Assembly: GCA_052174475.1 (NCBI GenBank)
Contig: JBQMRO010000023.1
Coordinates: 1-64,000, forward strand
DNA length: 64,000 nucleotides
Reading direction: 5' to 3'
Origin: Arsenophonus sp052174475
Lineage (GTDB): Bacteria; Pseudomonadota; Gammaproteobacteria; Enterobacterales; Enterobacteriaceae
Positions within the stretch are counted from its first letter, which is position 1. Every line of letters begins with the position of its first letter. Shown here piece by piece: positions 31,151-42,087 of the stretch. The notes under the pieces are model-generated. The model saw only the letters and a list, made by a program, of their open reading frames with translations. It had not been told where the DNA came from and did no database searches. Position numbers and translations under genes: made by a program.

Positions 31151-33595
31151 TAGTTATATATAGCCGATAAATTCATCAACAAGCATTATTTTAGTCATTT
31201 CCTCTCAATACAGTTACTAATTCATCCTCATAACCTTGGAGCTTTATGTAATCGCTTAAAATCCAGAATAATCCTAACTAGAGGCAGATAATACTTTTCT
31301 AGAAAAAATTAAAGACCGAACTTTAATCGAAGGCATTGTTGCATGCCTTCTTTTTGGTATCATGAAAAATTCATTTGGTATGTCATTATTAATTTCAGAA
31401 GGAAGATAATAAAGTGCTTCGGATAAATAGGTGATGTAATACGTGAAGTTACACGTATTATTGATTTACCTGGGTTACCTTTTCTAGGATATTTATTTCA
31501 AACTATCTGAAAAAAATTAAAAATTAATATATTGCAGAGTATAAAGCAATGCTTAGATCATAAATATTCGAAAAGCAACGTAATTACGCTGATTTCATAT
31601 TATAGTGTAGTGCGTTTATTATTATTTATCTTAAATACAGTTAAGTTGTTAGATCTTTTATCCAGTAAAAGATTGCGGATTTAGGTTTCTATCGGATAGC
31701 TGAGGTGCTTATTCTGCCCATGTAACACATCATTGGACGTTAATTATAGCCGACTCTCTTTTAGGCAAAATAGAGGGATCTAGCCGTATGATTTTATCAC
31801 GTTTATGATTTATCTTTGAGTACGATAAAGATTATGGCCACCGACTCAAAAAGCATAGTTTTTTGATAAAATTAATTTCAATCCCGTCGTTTAATCTGGC
31901 TTGACAATCTGATGTTTGCGTATCCATAATTTAACATCAGTAGAGCGCTTTATCTCTATAATCAGCCGTGAGATTTCGCTGATTAGTTTCTTATTAATCC
32001 AGTTCAGCGGTGATATAAAGATCTACCACTCACGTAGTTCGCGTAAATTCAACCCCATTTACTTGTTTTTGTATCGCTAGCCGGTAATCTCCTCCTCAAC
32101 AATTTATAACTGAGTAATGCATATTTCTTGCAGTATATCAAATAAGAGTTGACGAATATCTGTCGGTAATAAATCAATCTTTACTAAGCTTACACGTGTG
32201 CATAATATTTTCTTCCATGGCGGCTAGCATAACGCTGAATGGTTTTTTAACGCAAAAATGGGTAGAACCTCTCCTGAGTTTTTCTGTACGACCTTCGGAA
32301 ATACCTTGTTCGCGTACGTTAAGATTATCCATCAGATTAGAGTTACGGAGCAAGGTGTTAAGCTATAATAGATCCTTTGCCACGGGCTACTAAGCTAGTA
32401 GAATGTACGCATGATTGCATGAGTCTTTATTATGGCCATAGGCCGCAAAATAATGCTATAATACTGATTTATTTAATTCTCTGTGATAATTATTTAGTGG
32501 ATAAACTATGACCAGGTATTGGTTTTTACTATTAAAATATTCAAAATTATGCGTTAACTTCTTTCGGTAAGGGTTTTTCACCAGTAACTCCCTCAGCTGA
32601 CGCGTCACTGTCTACAACTAGCAGGAATTCTTTTTTAAATAGTTACAATCCAGATGATTTTTATTTTTATGGGTCTGCACTATCTGTGACGACTGGAGCA
32701 TATCCAGTCAATTTTCCACCGTAAGAAGACGGGCATTAAAGCGGCTCTCTATCTGATCGCGTCGGGAAAAGGATAGCGCAAAATCCTACGCGTGCATCAG
32801 CTACATAAACAGCGCGTCTAGGTAGATTTTATAACTATCACAGTTATAGATAAATAGTTCAATGATAACTCAAAAGTTCAACAGTTCTGTCGGGTTGGGA
32901 TCCGGTATAAGTCCTGTGACGGGTGGAAAGCTGGATATAAATAGCTAAATAAACATTCAGGAATAGTGGTACGGACGATACCATCAGTACTATTAACGTC
33001 GAAATCCTCTGGCGCGCTTGACTCATGGAATTATCAGTTAGGCAACAAGCTCACGGATACAATTAACTCTCAATAATTACTGGGTTAAGCTTATCAGCTA
33101 TCTTTTGCTTTCTCAGAGCTGGTATTGTTTTGATTTGTTAGCATCTTTTCAAGATAGTGAGACACCTGCTGTGTTTAGCTTTACCTCGCTAGTGCCAAGT
33201 AATCTTTGTCTCTCGTGCCTAACGCAAAAATCGCAATGAGATTGGTTTCTCACTAACCGAAACATTGCCAGAGACCTAGAGAGGGGAAAAAATAGATTCG
33301 TCAGCACCCAAGTAGTAACGCCAGTAGACACAGCGCGTCAGCGCTATTTTTAGTAGCTTGCTCATCGCTTCCCGCTTCAATCTCAAAAAATCCATGACGG
33401 CGCACAGGCATTCATAGATGATCTGTCGATTGACTAGACTGGTTACTATAACGCCTTTCACCTTGATCTGGCGAAGAAATTTATCACAGGCTACTGGCAA
33501 TTAAGGTGCTTTAGGATGGTTGAACGCGTAAAGAGGGCAAGCTGCATCGATTTTGTAAACAAACGGTTATGTTGGAAAAGATTGTTAGTAGAAAT
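31151..33595. other. Unassigned decayed block, less AT-rich than surroundings
   Basis: No intact gene and no match to the IS families of the window. From about 33500 down to 31700 the minus strand gives several collinear protein-like stretches: IYECLCAVMDFLRLKREAMS, KIALTRCVYWRYYLGADE, SHCDFCVRHERQRLLGTSEV, SSFPPVTGLIPDPNPTELL, SFSRRDQIESRFNARLLTVE, HKNKNHLDCNYLKKNS, QLLFDILQEICITQL, then LISEISRLIIEIKRSTDVKL and WIRKHQIVKPD. They look like one or two large lost proteins. I cannot name the family. The stretch 31151-31650 shows nothing. Confidence 0.4.
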
Positions 33596-33599
33596 CCAT

Positions 33600-34625
33600 T
33601 GTACTGTATGAAAAATTTCTATATAGTGCAGTTGCTATAAAAAAGCAAATATCACACAGATCAAAATAGACGTTTTCCTTTTTATCACCTAAATGAACAT
33701 AAAACAACATCTCATTAGTTGGCTCATCAATAATATATTAGATTATATCAATTCATGCATTGAAGCAACTCGATATACTTTATCCTAGTCATATTATCAC
33801 AGTGAGTAGGTATCGCTGGACTATTATTTTAGGGTTCAGCGATATTGTTGCAAAATTATCAATTATAGAAAACATTTAATAATTTTAATGAAAAAGTCTT
33901 CTAGTAAAACTAGATCACAAAAATAAATGGTTTAGTTATCTCACTGCATGTTAATAGATTGATTTTGCAGGGAGTTAGAAAAACAAACCGACATTGATTT
34001 GAAAGCAGCGTTTAGATGGCTGCTCCTTGCCTCCTTGGTTCAGTTTCGACAGTAAACATAAATGCACTAAGTGGTATTGTTGAAATCGACAAAATATTTT
34101 TCTCTAAATATATGAAAGGAAAGGTTATATTTCACATAGGAAAGCTAGAAAACACGGAGGAGGATAGAGGAGAAGATAAAAGGAAAAAAACAAATAGCGG
34201 TCTTAATCGCTCAAAATCAGTATAAAATGAGTCATTGTAACCAATAAGATCTTGAAGAGTTTAATGTTTAAAGTGTCTTAAACGTTTTTTTTAAGCTGAT
34301 TATTAATAAATGTTTATTCTTTTCTTAGAGGGAAAAGAAGGTATGAAATTTTATCCGTGAATATAAAATTAGTTACTATACCTCATCCTATAGTAGGATT
34401 AGATAATTTTAGAAAGTTATTGATAATGGATTACGCATCTAAAATATCAAGTTGTATCAGCTGATTAAAATAATGACTTAGTGGATTCTTTATGCTGAAT
34501 GCTCGTTTTTTACCGAATTATATATCTGGCCTGGAGAAGATTACTTAAAACCACGACAATTAAAATATAGACGTGCTAAAAATTTACTTTGCGAGCAAGG
34601 TAAAAACCTTTTACTAACATAACTT
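33600..34625 (+). mobile_element. Decayed IS1595-family (ISPna2-like) element, near full length
   Basis: Plus-strand copy of the element seen in reverse at 1.67-2.70 kb. An open stretch at 34050-34200 reads NINALSGIVEIDKIFFSKYM followed by KGKVIFHIGKLEN, the LSGIVE-DE-FF core of ISPna2-type transposases with the second catalytic acidic residue region altered. The 3' end repeats AAGAGTTTAATG and AAGATTACTTAAAACCACG. Its insertion or decay removed ybhF, which would precede ybhS. Confidence 0.7.
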
Positions 34626-34689
34626 AGTTTGTATAGGCTTTATATTAAAGGAATAAAGCAAACATAATAGTATAAAGGCTAAAATGGCA

Positions 34690-35366
34690 ATTATGATACT
34701 AATATCAATTAGTACTGAATTAAACTTCTGGTTTAAGCTGCTAGCTATTAACTAACATTTTATTATCCAGGTGTGATCAATATCATTATTACCGTAGTTA
34801 ATGTTATAATGACTTAATTAATCATTGCCAGCAAGTGGCACAAGATAATAATGCAATCTTTACTACTTTCCATTAAAATAACACGCATAGAGAAGAGAGG
34901 TGCAGCTTTCAAGCTGTGTTACCCCTGTTAACTATTATGCACCTTTATCGTACCACTTCACATGATAGTAACGATATTTATTTTAGAATATCCTTATTAT
35001 AATTTACTTTTGTTGTTATTTATTATTATCAGTCTTTGTCTAGCTAGTGTGCCATTGGCATGAAATCACTGATTTCTATCTTAATCTATAACCAATTTAA
35101 CGCTGCTCTCGTTGCATTAAATGCCGCTTTTTATTGATAAAAATACTCAGGATTTATTTTTGAAAATGATAGTGTTCCGGTAGCTACTCAATGAGTAGCT
35201 ACTTTATTTAATCCCGGTTTATTATTTTATTAATAGTTTACAACCCTATTTCTAGCCGGTGATATTTATTTTGTCCTACTAACTAATTTTTTTCTTTAAT
35301 CACTACTGCTTTAATCTTTATTAAGCTCATTGAATTAAAAACGTGCCGCGTAATTGATTAGAAAGA
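34690..35366 (+). pseudogene. ybhS: Remnant of ABC-2 transporter permease YbhS (C-terminal part)
   Basis: YbhS pairs with YbhR and ATPase YbhF in an inner-membrane exporter. Fragments follow the E. coli order: ELNFWFKLLAIN-stop-HFII (E. coli RYWFNPAAISQHFIIPG), a VINIIITVV-like stretch, then NSLQPLFLAGDIYFVLLTN (E. coli STLQSLFLAGNIPVVLVVN). After a one-base shift come LITTALIFIKLIELKTCRVI and the stop. The N-terminal half is missing, lost to the IS1595-like element just upstream. Confidence 0.75.
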
Positions 35367-35399
35367 GTATGCTCCAGTGTTTGTGTACGCTGATTATCA

Positions 35400-36480
35400 A
35401 CGAATTATAGTTCTACTAGAATAGTAGAAACCCCGCTCAACCCTTAATTGTCTTGCTTATTATTTTTAAATGATTTTATTTCTTTGGTCGTGTCACTTTA
35501 GATGTTACTAATACTACAATACCTATCATTAACAATGATGATAGTGAAAATTTGATTGAATTAACATAAAAATTATTAAAATTGAAGACTTTTCTAAAAT
35601 TTTATTATTCAATAACAATCAGCAAGTTGCTGAAATAATTAATAACCGTAAGATGCTATTAGCGATACATTTTTACAAAATTTTAGTAACTCTGCCAGTC
35701 TCTGGGCGCAAGGAAAATAAATGCCAGTTTAACTGATTTTATCCTTAATGTTAAAAATTTTAATAATGCCCCTAGAGATTTATCGTCGTTAATACAGTTA
35801 CCAAGTTATCGAACTTATCAATAATAGTTTCTAAAAAGCAGATAGCAGAAATTAATAACGATTAATTATTCGTCTACGATATAAGATATACCATATTTGA
35901 TATAAATAATTTATTGTGATCATATATCACTGATAGCATTAATTAAGAACCATTGGTGTATTAGTTAGTCACTTTATTATCAATTTCCGCTAATCTAAAC
36001 AAGGTTCACTAGATTAGTTACTGGTTTTACTTCTAACTCTGCTTGGAAAATTTTTATCGATAAAGCGATAGTAGGATTACTTATTGCTACCTTTTAGGCA
36101 ATATTAATGCTAATTAATAGCATTTTCTATTAAAAAATTCTATTTATAGTTAATTATTTATTATATCCTACGATGAGGATATATGTTTTTCATTACTTGT
36201 TTTTGATTTATTGATATCTGCCGTTTTCTCATCTCAACAACAAATGTTTATTGGTGTACTTGTTTTATGATATCAATAGTATTGTTATCAAGTTAGAGTT
36301 TCGCTAATAAAAATATGTTAGTTTAGCTACAAAATTTAACTGCATCAAACTAATATTCAATATTTTATTGAGCTTAAAAAAATTTTTAAAAAATTCTGAT
36401 TTTGTGGTGTTTATGGGGCTAGTTTTTCTAGCTATATTGATTATTTCATTATGTTGTACCCACCAAAACAATAGAGCTCT
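35400..36480 (+). pseudogene. ybhR: Remnant of ABC-2 transporter permease YbhR
   Basis: Follows the ybhS remnant as in E. coli. Segments in order: VTLDVTNTTIPIINNDDSEN (E. coli LEVTNATIAIYDEDNGE), then IEDFSKILLFNNNQQVAEII and NNRKMLLAIHF (E. coli DTQKALLLVRF), then SAWKIFIDKAIVGLLIATF (E. coli TTWQIFIGKAVPALIVATF), LLISAVFSSQQQMFIGVLVL (E. coli [20 protein letters not shown]), and LQNLTASN. Stops and frameshifts are scattered throughout. It converges on ybhL with a shared terminator. The transporter is lost. Confidence 0.8.
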
Positions 36481-36524
36481 CAGTTTATTGGTTTATTTAG
36501 CCAAAATTGCCTAAATAATAAAAT

Positions 36525-36559
36525 AAAAAATCCTGCTAAGAAGGTTAGCGGGATTTTTT
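36525..36559. terminator. Bidirectional rho-independent terminator between ybhR remnant and ybhL
   Basis: AAAAAATCCTGCTAA (36525-36539) pairs with TTAGCGGGATTTTTT (36545-36559) over 15 bp with one G-U/A-C-type mismatch and a loop of five. A-runs and T-runs on both sides give U-tracts in either direction. It is 19 bases beyond the ybhL stop. Confidence 0.8.
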
Positions 36560-36577
36560 ATAATAAATCAGATTAAA

Positions 36578-37288
36578 TTAACGGCGATCGCCAAGAATAC
36601 GTAACATCATTAAGAACAAGTTAATAAAATCTAAATAGAGTGTTAACGCACCAAGAATAGCATATTTACGCATACCTTCTTGATCATGACTATCAATTTC
36701 ATTACCCATGTCTTTTAGTTTCTGTGTATCATAAGCCGTTAAACCTGAAAAGATTAATACTCCAGCGTAGCTAATAATTAATGTTAAGCCAGAATTTTGC
36801 ATCCAAATATTAACCATTGAAGCAATAATCAGGCCGATTAGAGCCATAAACAAGAAATTACCCATACCACTTAAACTGCGTTTGGTTGTATAACCATAAG
36901 AACTAAGTGCTCCGAACATAGCAGTACTGATAAAGAAGGTGCTGGCCACAGAAGCGCCAGTGTAAGCAACTAATACTAAGGAAATCGTTAATCCTGTTAG
37001 CGCTGAATAGAGCATAAACATTGTTGTTGCCAACGCTCCACTTAATTTAGGCAACAGAAATGATAATCCTATAACCAATGCAAATTCAGAAATAACGAGG
37101 CCTATCAATATCCAACTATGCGTTGTCAGATACATAATAATATTACTACTATTAATAGTATACCAAGCGACAAACGTTGTTAATAACAAACCTACCGTCA
37201 TCCAGCCATAAACTTGTGTCATATAGGTTTGAATACCTGCACCAGTGCGCTGGACAATCGAATCATTTCGACGTTCAAATTGATCCAT
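36578..37288 (-). CDS. ybhL: Bax inhibitor-1 (LFG/TMBIM) family inner-membrane protein YbhL
   Basis: A seven-helix inner-membrane protein of the BI-1/UPF0005 family. E. coli relatives are YbhL and YccA; YccA modulates FtsH, while YbhL has no firmly established role. The product is 236 residues and closest to YbhL: MDQFERRNDSIVQRTGAGIQ, VYGWMTVGLLLT, then the C-terminal AYDTQKLKDMG and LYLDFINLFLMMLRILGDRR. The start is put at 37288 because GAGGAT lies at ribosome-site distance and the family begins MD-F; the ATG at 37303 would place that site inside the gene. Hydrophobic segments alternate regularly along the chain. Convergent with the ybhS-ybhR remnants. Retention when its neighbours have died suggests a useful membrane quality-control role (inference). 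Confidence 0.93.
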   Translation of the reverse strand: MDQFERRNDSIVQRTGAGIQTYMTQVYGWMTVGLLLTTFVAWYTINSSNIIMYLTTHSWILIGLVISEFALVIGLSFLLPKLSGALATTMFMLYSALTGLTISLVLVAYTGASVASTFFISTAMFGALSSYGYTTKRSLSGMGNFLFMALIGLIIASMVNIWMQNSGLTLIISYAGVLIFSGLTAYDTQKLKDMGNEIDSHDQEGMRKYAILGALTLYLDFINLFLMMLRILGDRR

Positions 37289-38985
37289 GATGATTATCCT
37301 CATTATTTGTGTTAAAGATAAAGTTATTTATTTAGTTAAATAACTCAGTAAACTTAAGTTAAGTCTATCATAATGTCTTGCTAAAAGCATCGATTACTAC
37401 GTAAAATAAGCAAAGATTTTTTATATTACTTTTACTTTTATTTTTATTTTTATTTTTCTTAGCTGAATTCCAATAAATTGAAATAAACGCCATAAAATGG
37501 TGTTATTAATACTGAAATTCGACTTGATCACTTGGTCTAGCCTCAAACTCAACGGCTATTTTTTTATTGAGTTAAATGTTTTTTTCTAAACGCTGCTTTA
37601 TTTTTATATATTACCCAGAATAAATTTTGCGAATAAAAAATACTGCTATAAAGTGCTTACTTTATTAACACCGATGAATATAATTTCCTTTTTCGGTTGA
37701 AAATGTCAATTCGAAAGATAATATAGATATGCTATAATAGTTAACGACAACATGATTCATTGCAGTATCCTATAATGATTTTCCTGTCATGATAGGATTA
37801 TGTTCAAGAATGAAGGTGTTAATACTATCACTAAAGTTATGGATTATGCGCTTTACCAGTGAAAATAACCATCACATCATCACATCATCACATCATCATA
37901 GCATTGCGCTAACAATTCATATTGTTCACTAATATTAAAATTCGCTTCTTATATAACAAGAGGTATATATTATTTATCTTTTCCGTTTCCGGTGAAACAA
38001 TATAATTGCATATCGCCTGCAGTTAATGAATTAGTTAGCTATCAAAGATATAATTTATTGCAAAAAGCAGTTTTTTGTTTTTTTGGGGCTGCTAATACCA
38101 AATGCTTATCACGTTGGCTTAACTTATTAAATTCTTCTACTGTAGAATAATAATTTTTTAACTCTAATTTATCGATAGTTGTCAATTTATAGACTTAAAA
38201 GAATAATTTTAATCATTCTGTTACCTTAAAATTCCACGGATTTACCAGTTTTTCTAATAATCTAATAGCGCTAATAAGCATATCTTTTGCGCCGCTTTAT
38301 ACATGTCATCATAAATGGTTAATTCGGCGAATTAATCCTTATTAACTTCAACGCTAGTTTTTAGCTGATAACCGACAATATAACTTAATCCGAATACAAT
38401 TACCGCTTATTTGTACTTTTAGTAAATCTTTACTATTACTGAGCAATAGAAGATTAAAAACTGAATCAGATATAAAGTTTTGGACTATATGAATACCATA
38501 AATCCGCGTTGTAGTAAAACATCACTTTTGTAATAACTACCATTGATAATCATATTAAATATCTCAACATTAATTGTTATAAATGCTTTAACCTATGGCT
38601 TCATACATGGTTTCTGTTTTAGCAGCTATATCTATGATATATGGCCTTAACCCGCTAAGTTGATACAAGTTAGTTAAAACATCTTAATCTCCTTAATATT
38701 ACTAAAATTATATTTATCCCCTAATATCCAAAAGATTTGATGTAATACCACACATTCATCCATTATTGATGAATAGAAATGGTTTTCATATTTTAACTCT
38801 AATTCTACCTCTAAATGCATCCTTTAATGCCTAAGATTGAGATGTATCAACTAAACAGGTCGCATAAAATAATACTTCGTTCGCCAAACAGAGAACGATA
38901 AAGATAATCGATAGAAGAGACGCGTAAATAATTAAAACTTTAACAAAAATTTTTTTTATAAGGCATATTTAAACAAATTATGCTT
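37289..38985. other. Non-coding stretch upstream of ybhL
   Basis: No intact gene. An ATTTTT triplet repeat lies at 37440-37457. On the minus strand from about 38870 to 38030 there are protein-like pieces: TNLYQLSGLRPYIIDIAAKT, DMLISAIRLLEKLVNPWNF, TTIDKLELKNYYSTVEEFNK and LSQRDKHLVLAAPKKQ. They probably come from one lost gene that I cannot name. Confidence 0.35.
37870..37899. repeat. Tandem octamer repeat
   Basis: Unit CATCACAT repeated three times plus CATCAT. It is simple-sequence DNA with no coding context left. Confidence 0.7.
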
Positions 38986-38989
38986 ATTT

Positions 38990-39640
38990 TTGGTGTAATA
39001 GTTTTGGATATAGTTGTATATCTTGCTAATTCATTTCATGAATGATTTTAACAAAATAGAGATGATATCCCATAAAAAATCTACCATAGGAGGTATCTAC
39101 AAAATCAGACATTACTTGTGTTCATTGCATAAACTCATTCGTAATAGTGCTAGCTACTGATGTTAAAACGGTGCTCGAAGCTATCTGGATAACATGTAAA
39201 CACTACCTTGTCGACAATCACGTTATGCTGTCGAGCATAATAGTTATTTGCTGCAGAAAACCATGCAAACTGGTATTGGTGATATTGAGATTAAAGTGCT
39301 TAAGGCTAAAGATGACACTGGCAACAGAATATCCCTCAATAGCTCATTATTACAGTTTTATCTAAAGCGTGTAAAAGCGGCAAAGAGTTTCTACCATGGC
39401 CTATATCCTGGCAGGCATTATCTCTATCGGTGATTTTTGAAGCCTTGCCTGCTGCTCATTATCGACGACACTGAGCATAGATGTAAGAAGCTATCTGCGA
39501 TCAAAGATGCTTATTGAGAATAAGCAGCGAACTCAGCATAAATTTTAATGGCTTGTGAACGCGTTGCTTAATCGTATCTTCTAGACTTATTACGGAAGAC
39601 CGCTTTCTTTAGTTTCGGAATCCAATGGTAAAAATATGAA
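38990..39640 (+). mobile_element. 5' half of an IS256-family (type 1) element
   Basis: Carries the type 1 left end (GATATCCCATAAAAAATCTACC at about 39064) and an open stretch at 39248-39433 reading QTGIGDIEIKVLKAKDDTGN then RISLNSSLLQFYLKR, the transposase N-terminal region. After a stop comes LLLIIDDTEHRCKKLSAIKD, the catalytic-core region. Homology stops near 39640, where the 3' end of an inverted second copy begins. The coding stretch is far closer to that inverted copy than to the other copies. Confidence 0.75.
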
Positions 39641-39649
39641 TTATTAGCA

Positions 39650-41055
39650 AATCTAGTGTATGACAGTTATGGCCCGTCTACGCTCTCCAGTCTTAATGCC
39701 ATTCGTAAACCTATTCTCCATACTTAAATTGGATGTTGTTTACTTCTAGGATTAGAACAAGGTCAAATCCTCTAAGGCGGCATCTTCAGCTTTTTTGAGG
39801 ATCCGGTATCAGTTTAAATACAATTGAAAGACTTGTTTTTCTTGAGCTACAGTGCTTCGCGCTTCGGTTTTATAACCTCACTGTCATAAAAAAGCTGATT
39901 CAATCAGATTCGTCATTCTTATTGACATCCAGTTCGTTGACAGGAAGCCATGAATGCCAGCCATTCTTCTTGCTCTTTCTCCAGTTTCCTCATTGTTGCA
40001 GGATACTTTACTAAAAACTTTACAAACAAAACATTAATGATTTTATTAGCGGCATCATGACTCGCTGTTAGCTAAATCTTCTGCAGCTCACCATTAATTT
40101 CGGTTGCACTCCTTTGGAGGAGTGAAGTCAACACATGAGTTGTTTTATCTACTCCGTAACGTTTGGTGTTACGTATCCTGAAATATCTTGGTATTGCATT
40201 CCAAAAACCAAAATCACTGTTTTTTTATAGTAAGTTTAGGATACGTAGTTAAGCCGCGCTTGCGCGGTCATTCATAAGTTCGGTTCAGTGCTTTTTCTGA
40301 CTCTCAATAACCCTCTTTGCGCGCAACAAGTTTCTTATCCATCCATGCGCAGTGACACCGATGATGAGCAACTGGCAAAGACGATCAGTTTACCTGACAG
40401 AACGATTATATCATCACCCACTAAGAATAAAGGTAGGTATATTACTTAAATGACGCAGATACAATGCCTGTGCTCTTCAAAATATCGGTTTTTCAGTTTG
40501 CTGAAACCTCTTTACGAAAAAGGACTATGCATTTTTATTTAGAAGCGATCGTAGAGCAGAGCTTCATAAAAATCACCGATAGAAATAATGCCTACCAGGA
40601 TATAGGCCATGGTAGAAACTCTTTGCCGCTTTTGCACGCTTTAGATAAAACTGTAATAATGAGCTATTGAGGGATATTCTGTTGCCAGTGTCATCTTTAG
40701 CCTTAAGCACTTTAATCTCAACATCGTCAATACCAGTCTGTATAGTTTTCTGCGGCAAATAACCGTTATTGAAACAATGCACAGGGATACCTGTTATCAA
40801 CAAAGGCGGTATTCAGTATCTGCTCGCAGCATATATTTAAGATTAACCTCAACAAGGTGACTCATCTGTGCTACCACTATTACTGATGAATTCATACAAG
40901 AGATTATAGGTGATATCTGATTTTAGGAATACCTGCAAGGTAGATTTTTCATAAAATATTATCTCCTATTATTAGAGTTATTCATTAAATCAATCAATAG
41001 GATACACACTAGGGTCGCAGAAGTCTCATACACTAGAAATAAGCATAACTTTTTT
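39650..41055 (-). mobile_element. IS256-family (type 1) element, near full length, minus strand
   Basis: Right (plus) end TAGAAATAAGCATAAC, left end with CATTCGTAAACCTATTCTCCA. The best-preserved frame, 40573-40803 minus, reads TIQTGIDDVEIKVLKAKDDT then GNRISLNSSLLQFYLKRAKA and AKSFYHGLYPGRH. Downstream segments near 40020-39880 are frameshifted. Together with the half copy at 38990-39640 it forms a large inverted repeat. Not mobile. Confidence 0.78.
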
Positions 41056-41172
41056 ATTTTTATGCATAAATAAAAACTCGTTATAATAAATTTATATAAA
41101 ATAATAAATAATATCGTATAAAAAATCATATTAATTTTTTTAATTTAAATAATTATCAATTCTAATCAATGA

Positions 41173-42087
41173 TTAGCAATCAAATCTATTTTTTACCCAT
41201 GCGGAAAATTCGTTGCCTAAAAATTCATGTTGCATACTATATTCAACAAATGCTTTCATATAACCCAATTTATTACCACAATCATGACTATTACCTTGTA
41301 AATGATAAGCTTCAACGGTTTCTTCTTTTATTAACATTTCAATCGCGTCAGTTAATTGGATTTCATCATATGCACCCAGTTGTGTTTTCTTTAATAAAGA
41401 CCATATTTTTTTTGAAAATACATAACGACCTACAATAGATAGGTTAGATGGTGCCTGATCAATTTTAGGTTTTTCAACAACACCTTTAATAACTTTGCTT
41501 TCACCGGGTTTTAATTCATACCTATCACAATCCACAACACCATAATTGGATATAGATTCCTTTGGTACAGGCTCAACAAGAATTTGGCTGGCTGATGTTT
41601 CATGATAACGTTTCAACATCGCAGTTAAATTGTACTGTTTCAAATCCGATGAATATTGATCAATAATTACATCAGGTAAAACCACAGTAAAAGGCTCTTC
41701 TCCTACCAATGGTTTGGCACATAAAATAGCATGACCAAGACCTTTTGCGATACCTTGTCTTGTTTGCATGATTGTGACATGATTTGGACATATAGATTGT
41801 ACATCATTTAATAATTGCCGTTTAACTCGCTTTTCTAAAATCGCTTCTAGTTCAAAACTAGTATCAAAATGGTTTTCTATTGAATTCTTTGAAGAGTGAG
41901 TAACTAAGATAATTTCATAAATACCAGCAGATATACATTCATTTACTACATACTGAATAAGTGGTTTATCCGCTAAAGGCAACATTTCTTTAGGAATCGC
42001 TTTTGTTGCCGGCAACATACGAGTTCCTAATCCAGCGACAGGTATAACTGCTTTGATAACTTTTTTTGCTGCTTTTTTTAATTGCAT
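41173..42087 (-). CDS. galU: UTP-glucose-1-phosphate uridylyltransferase
   Basis: Makes UDP-glucose from UTP and glucose 1-phosphate, feeding LPS core, periplasmic glucan and trehalose synthesis. From the chosen start it has 304 residues (E. coli GalU 302). The nucleotidyltransferase signature AGLGTRMLPATKAIPKEMLP is near residues 17-36. ENHFDTSFELEA, LPDVIIDQY, GVVEKP, GRYVFS and DEIQLTDAI are all in place. I prefer ATG 42087 because AGGTAAC lies about 11 bases before it and the length fits; an upstream ATG at 42111 has no ribosome site. The last dozen residues differ from E. coli. It is isolated between two IS remnants, and E. coli neighbours rssB and hns are absent. Confidence 0.95.
   Translation of the reverse strand: MQLKKAAKKVIKAVIPVAGLGTRMLPATKAIPKEMLPLADKPLIQYVVNECISAGIYEIILVTHSSKNSIENHFDTSFELEAILEKRVKRQLLNDVQSICPNHVTIMQTRQGIAKGLGHAILCAKPLVGEEPFTVVLPDVIIDQYSSDLKQYNLTAMLKRYHETSASQILVEPVPKESISNYGVVDCDRYELKPGESKVIKGVVEKPKIDQAPSNLSIVGRYVFSKKIWSLLKKTQLGAYDEIQLTDAIEMLIKEETVEAYHLQGNSHDCGNKLGYMKAFVEYSMQHEFLGNEFSAWVKNRFDC

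Noticed and set aside
37870..37899. Short direct repeats as a CRISPR array
   Set aside because: The 8-base units are contiguous, without spacers; simple tandem repeat.
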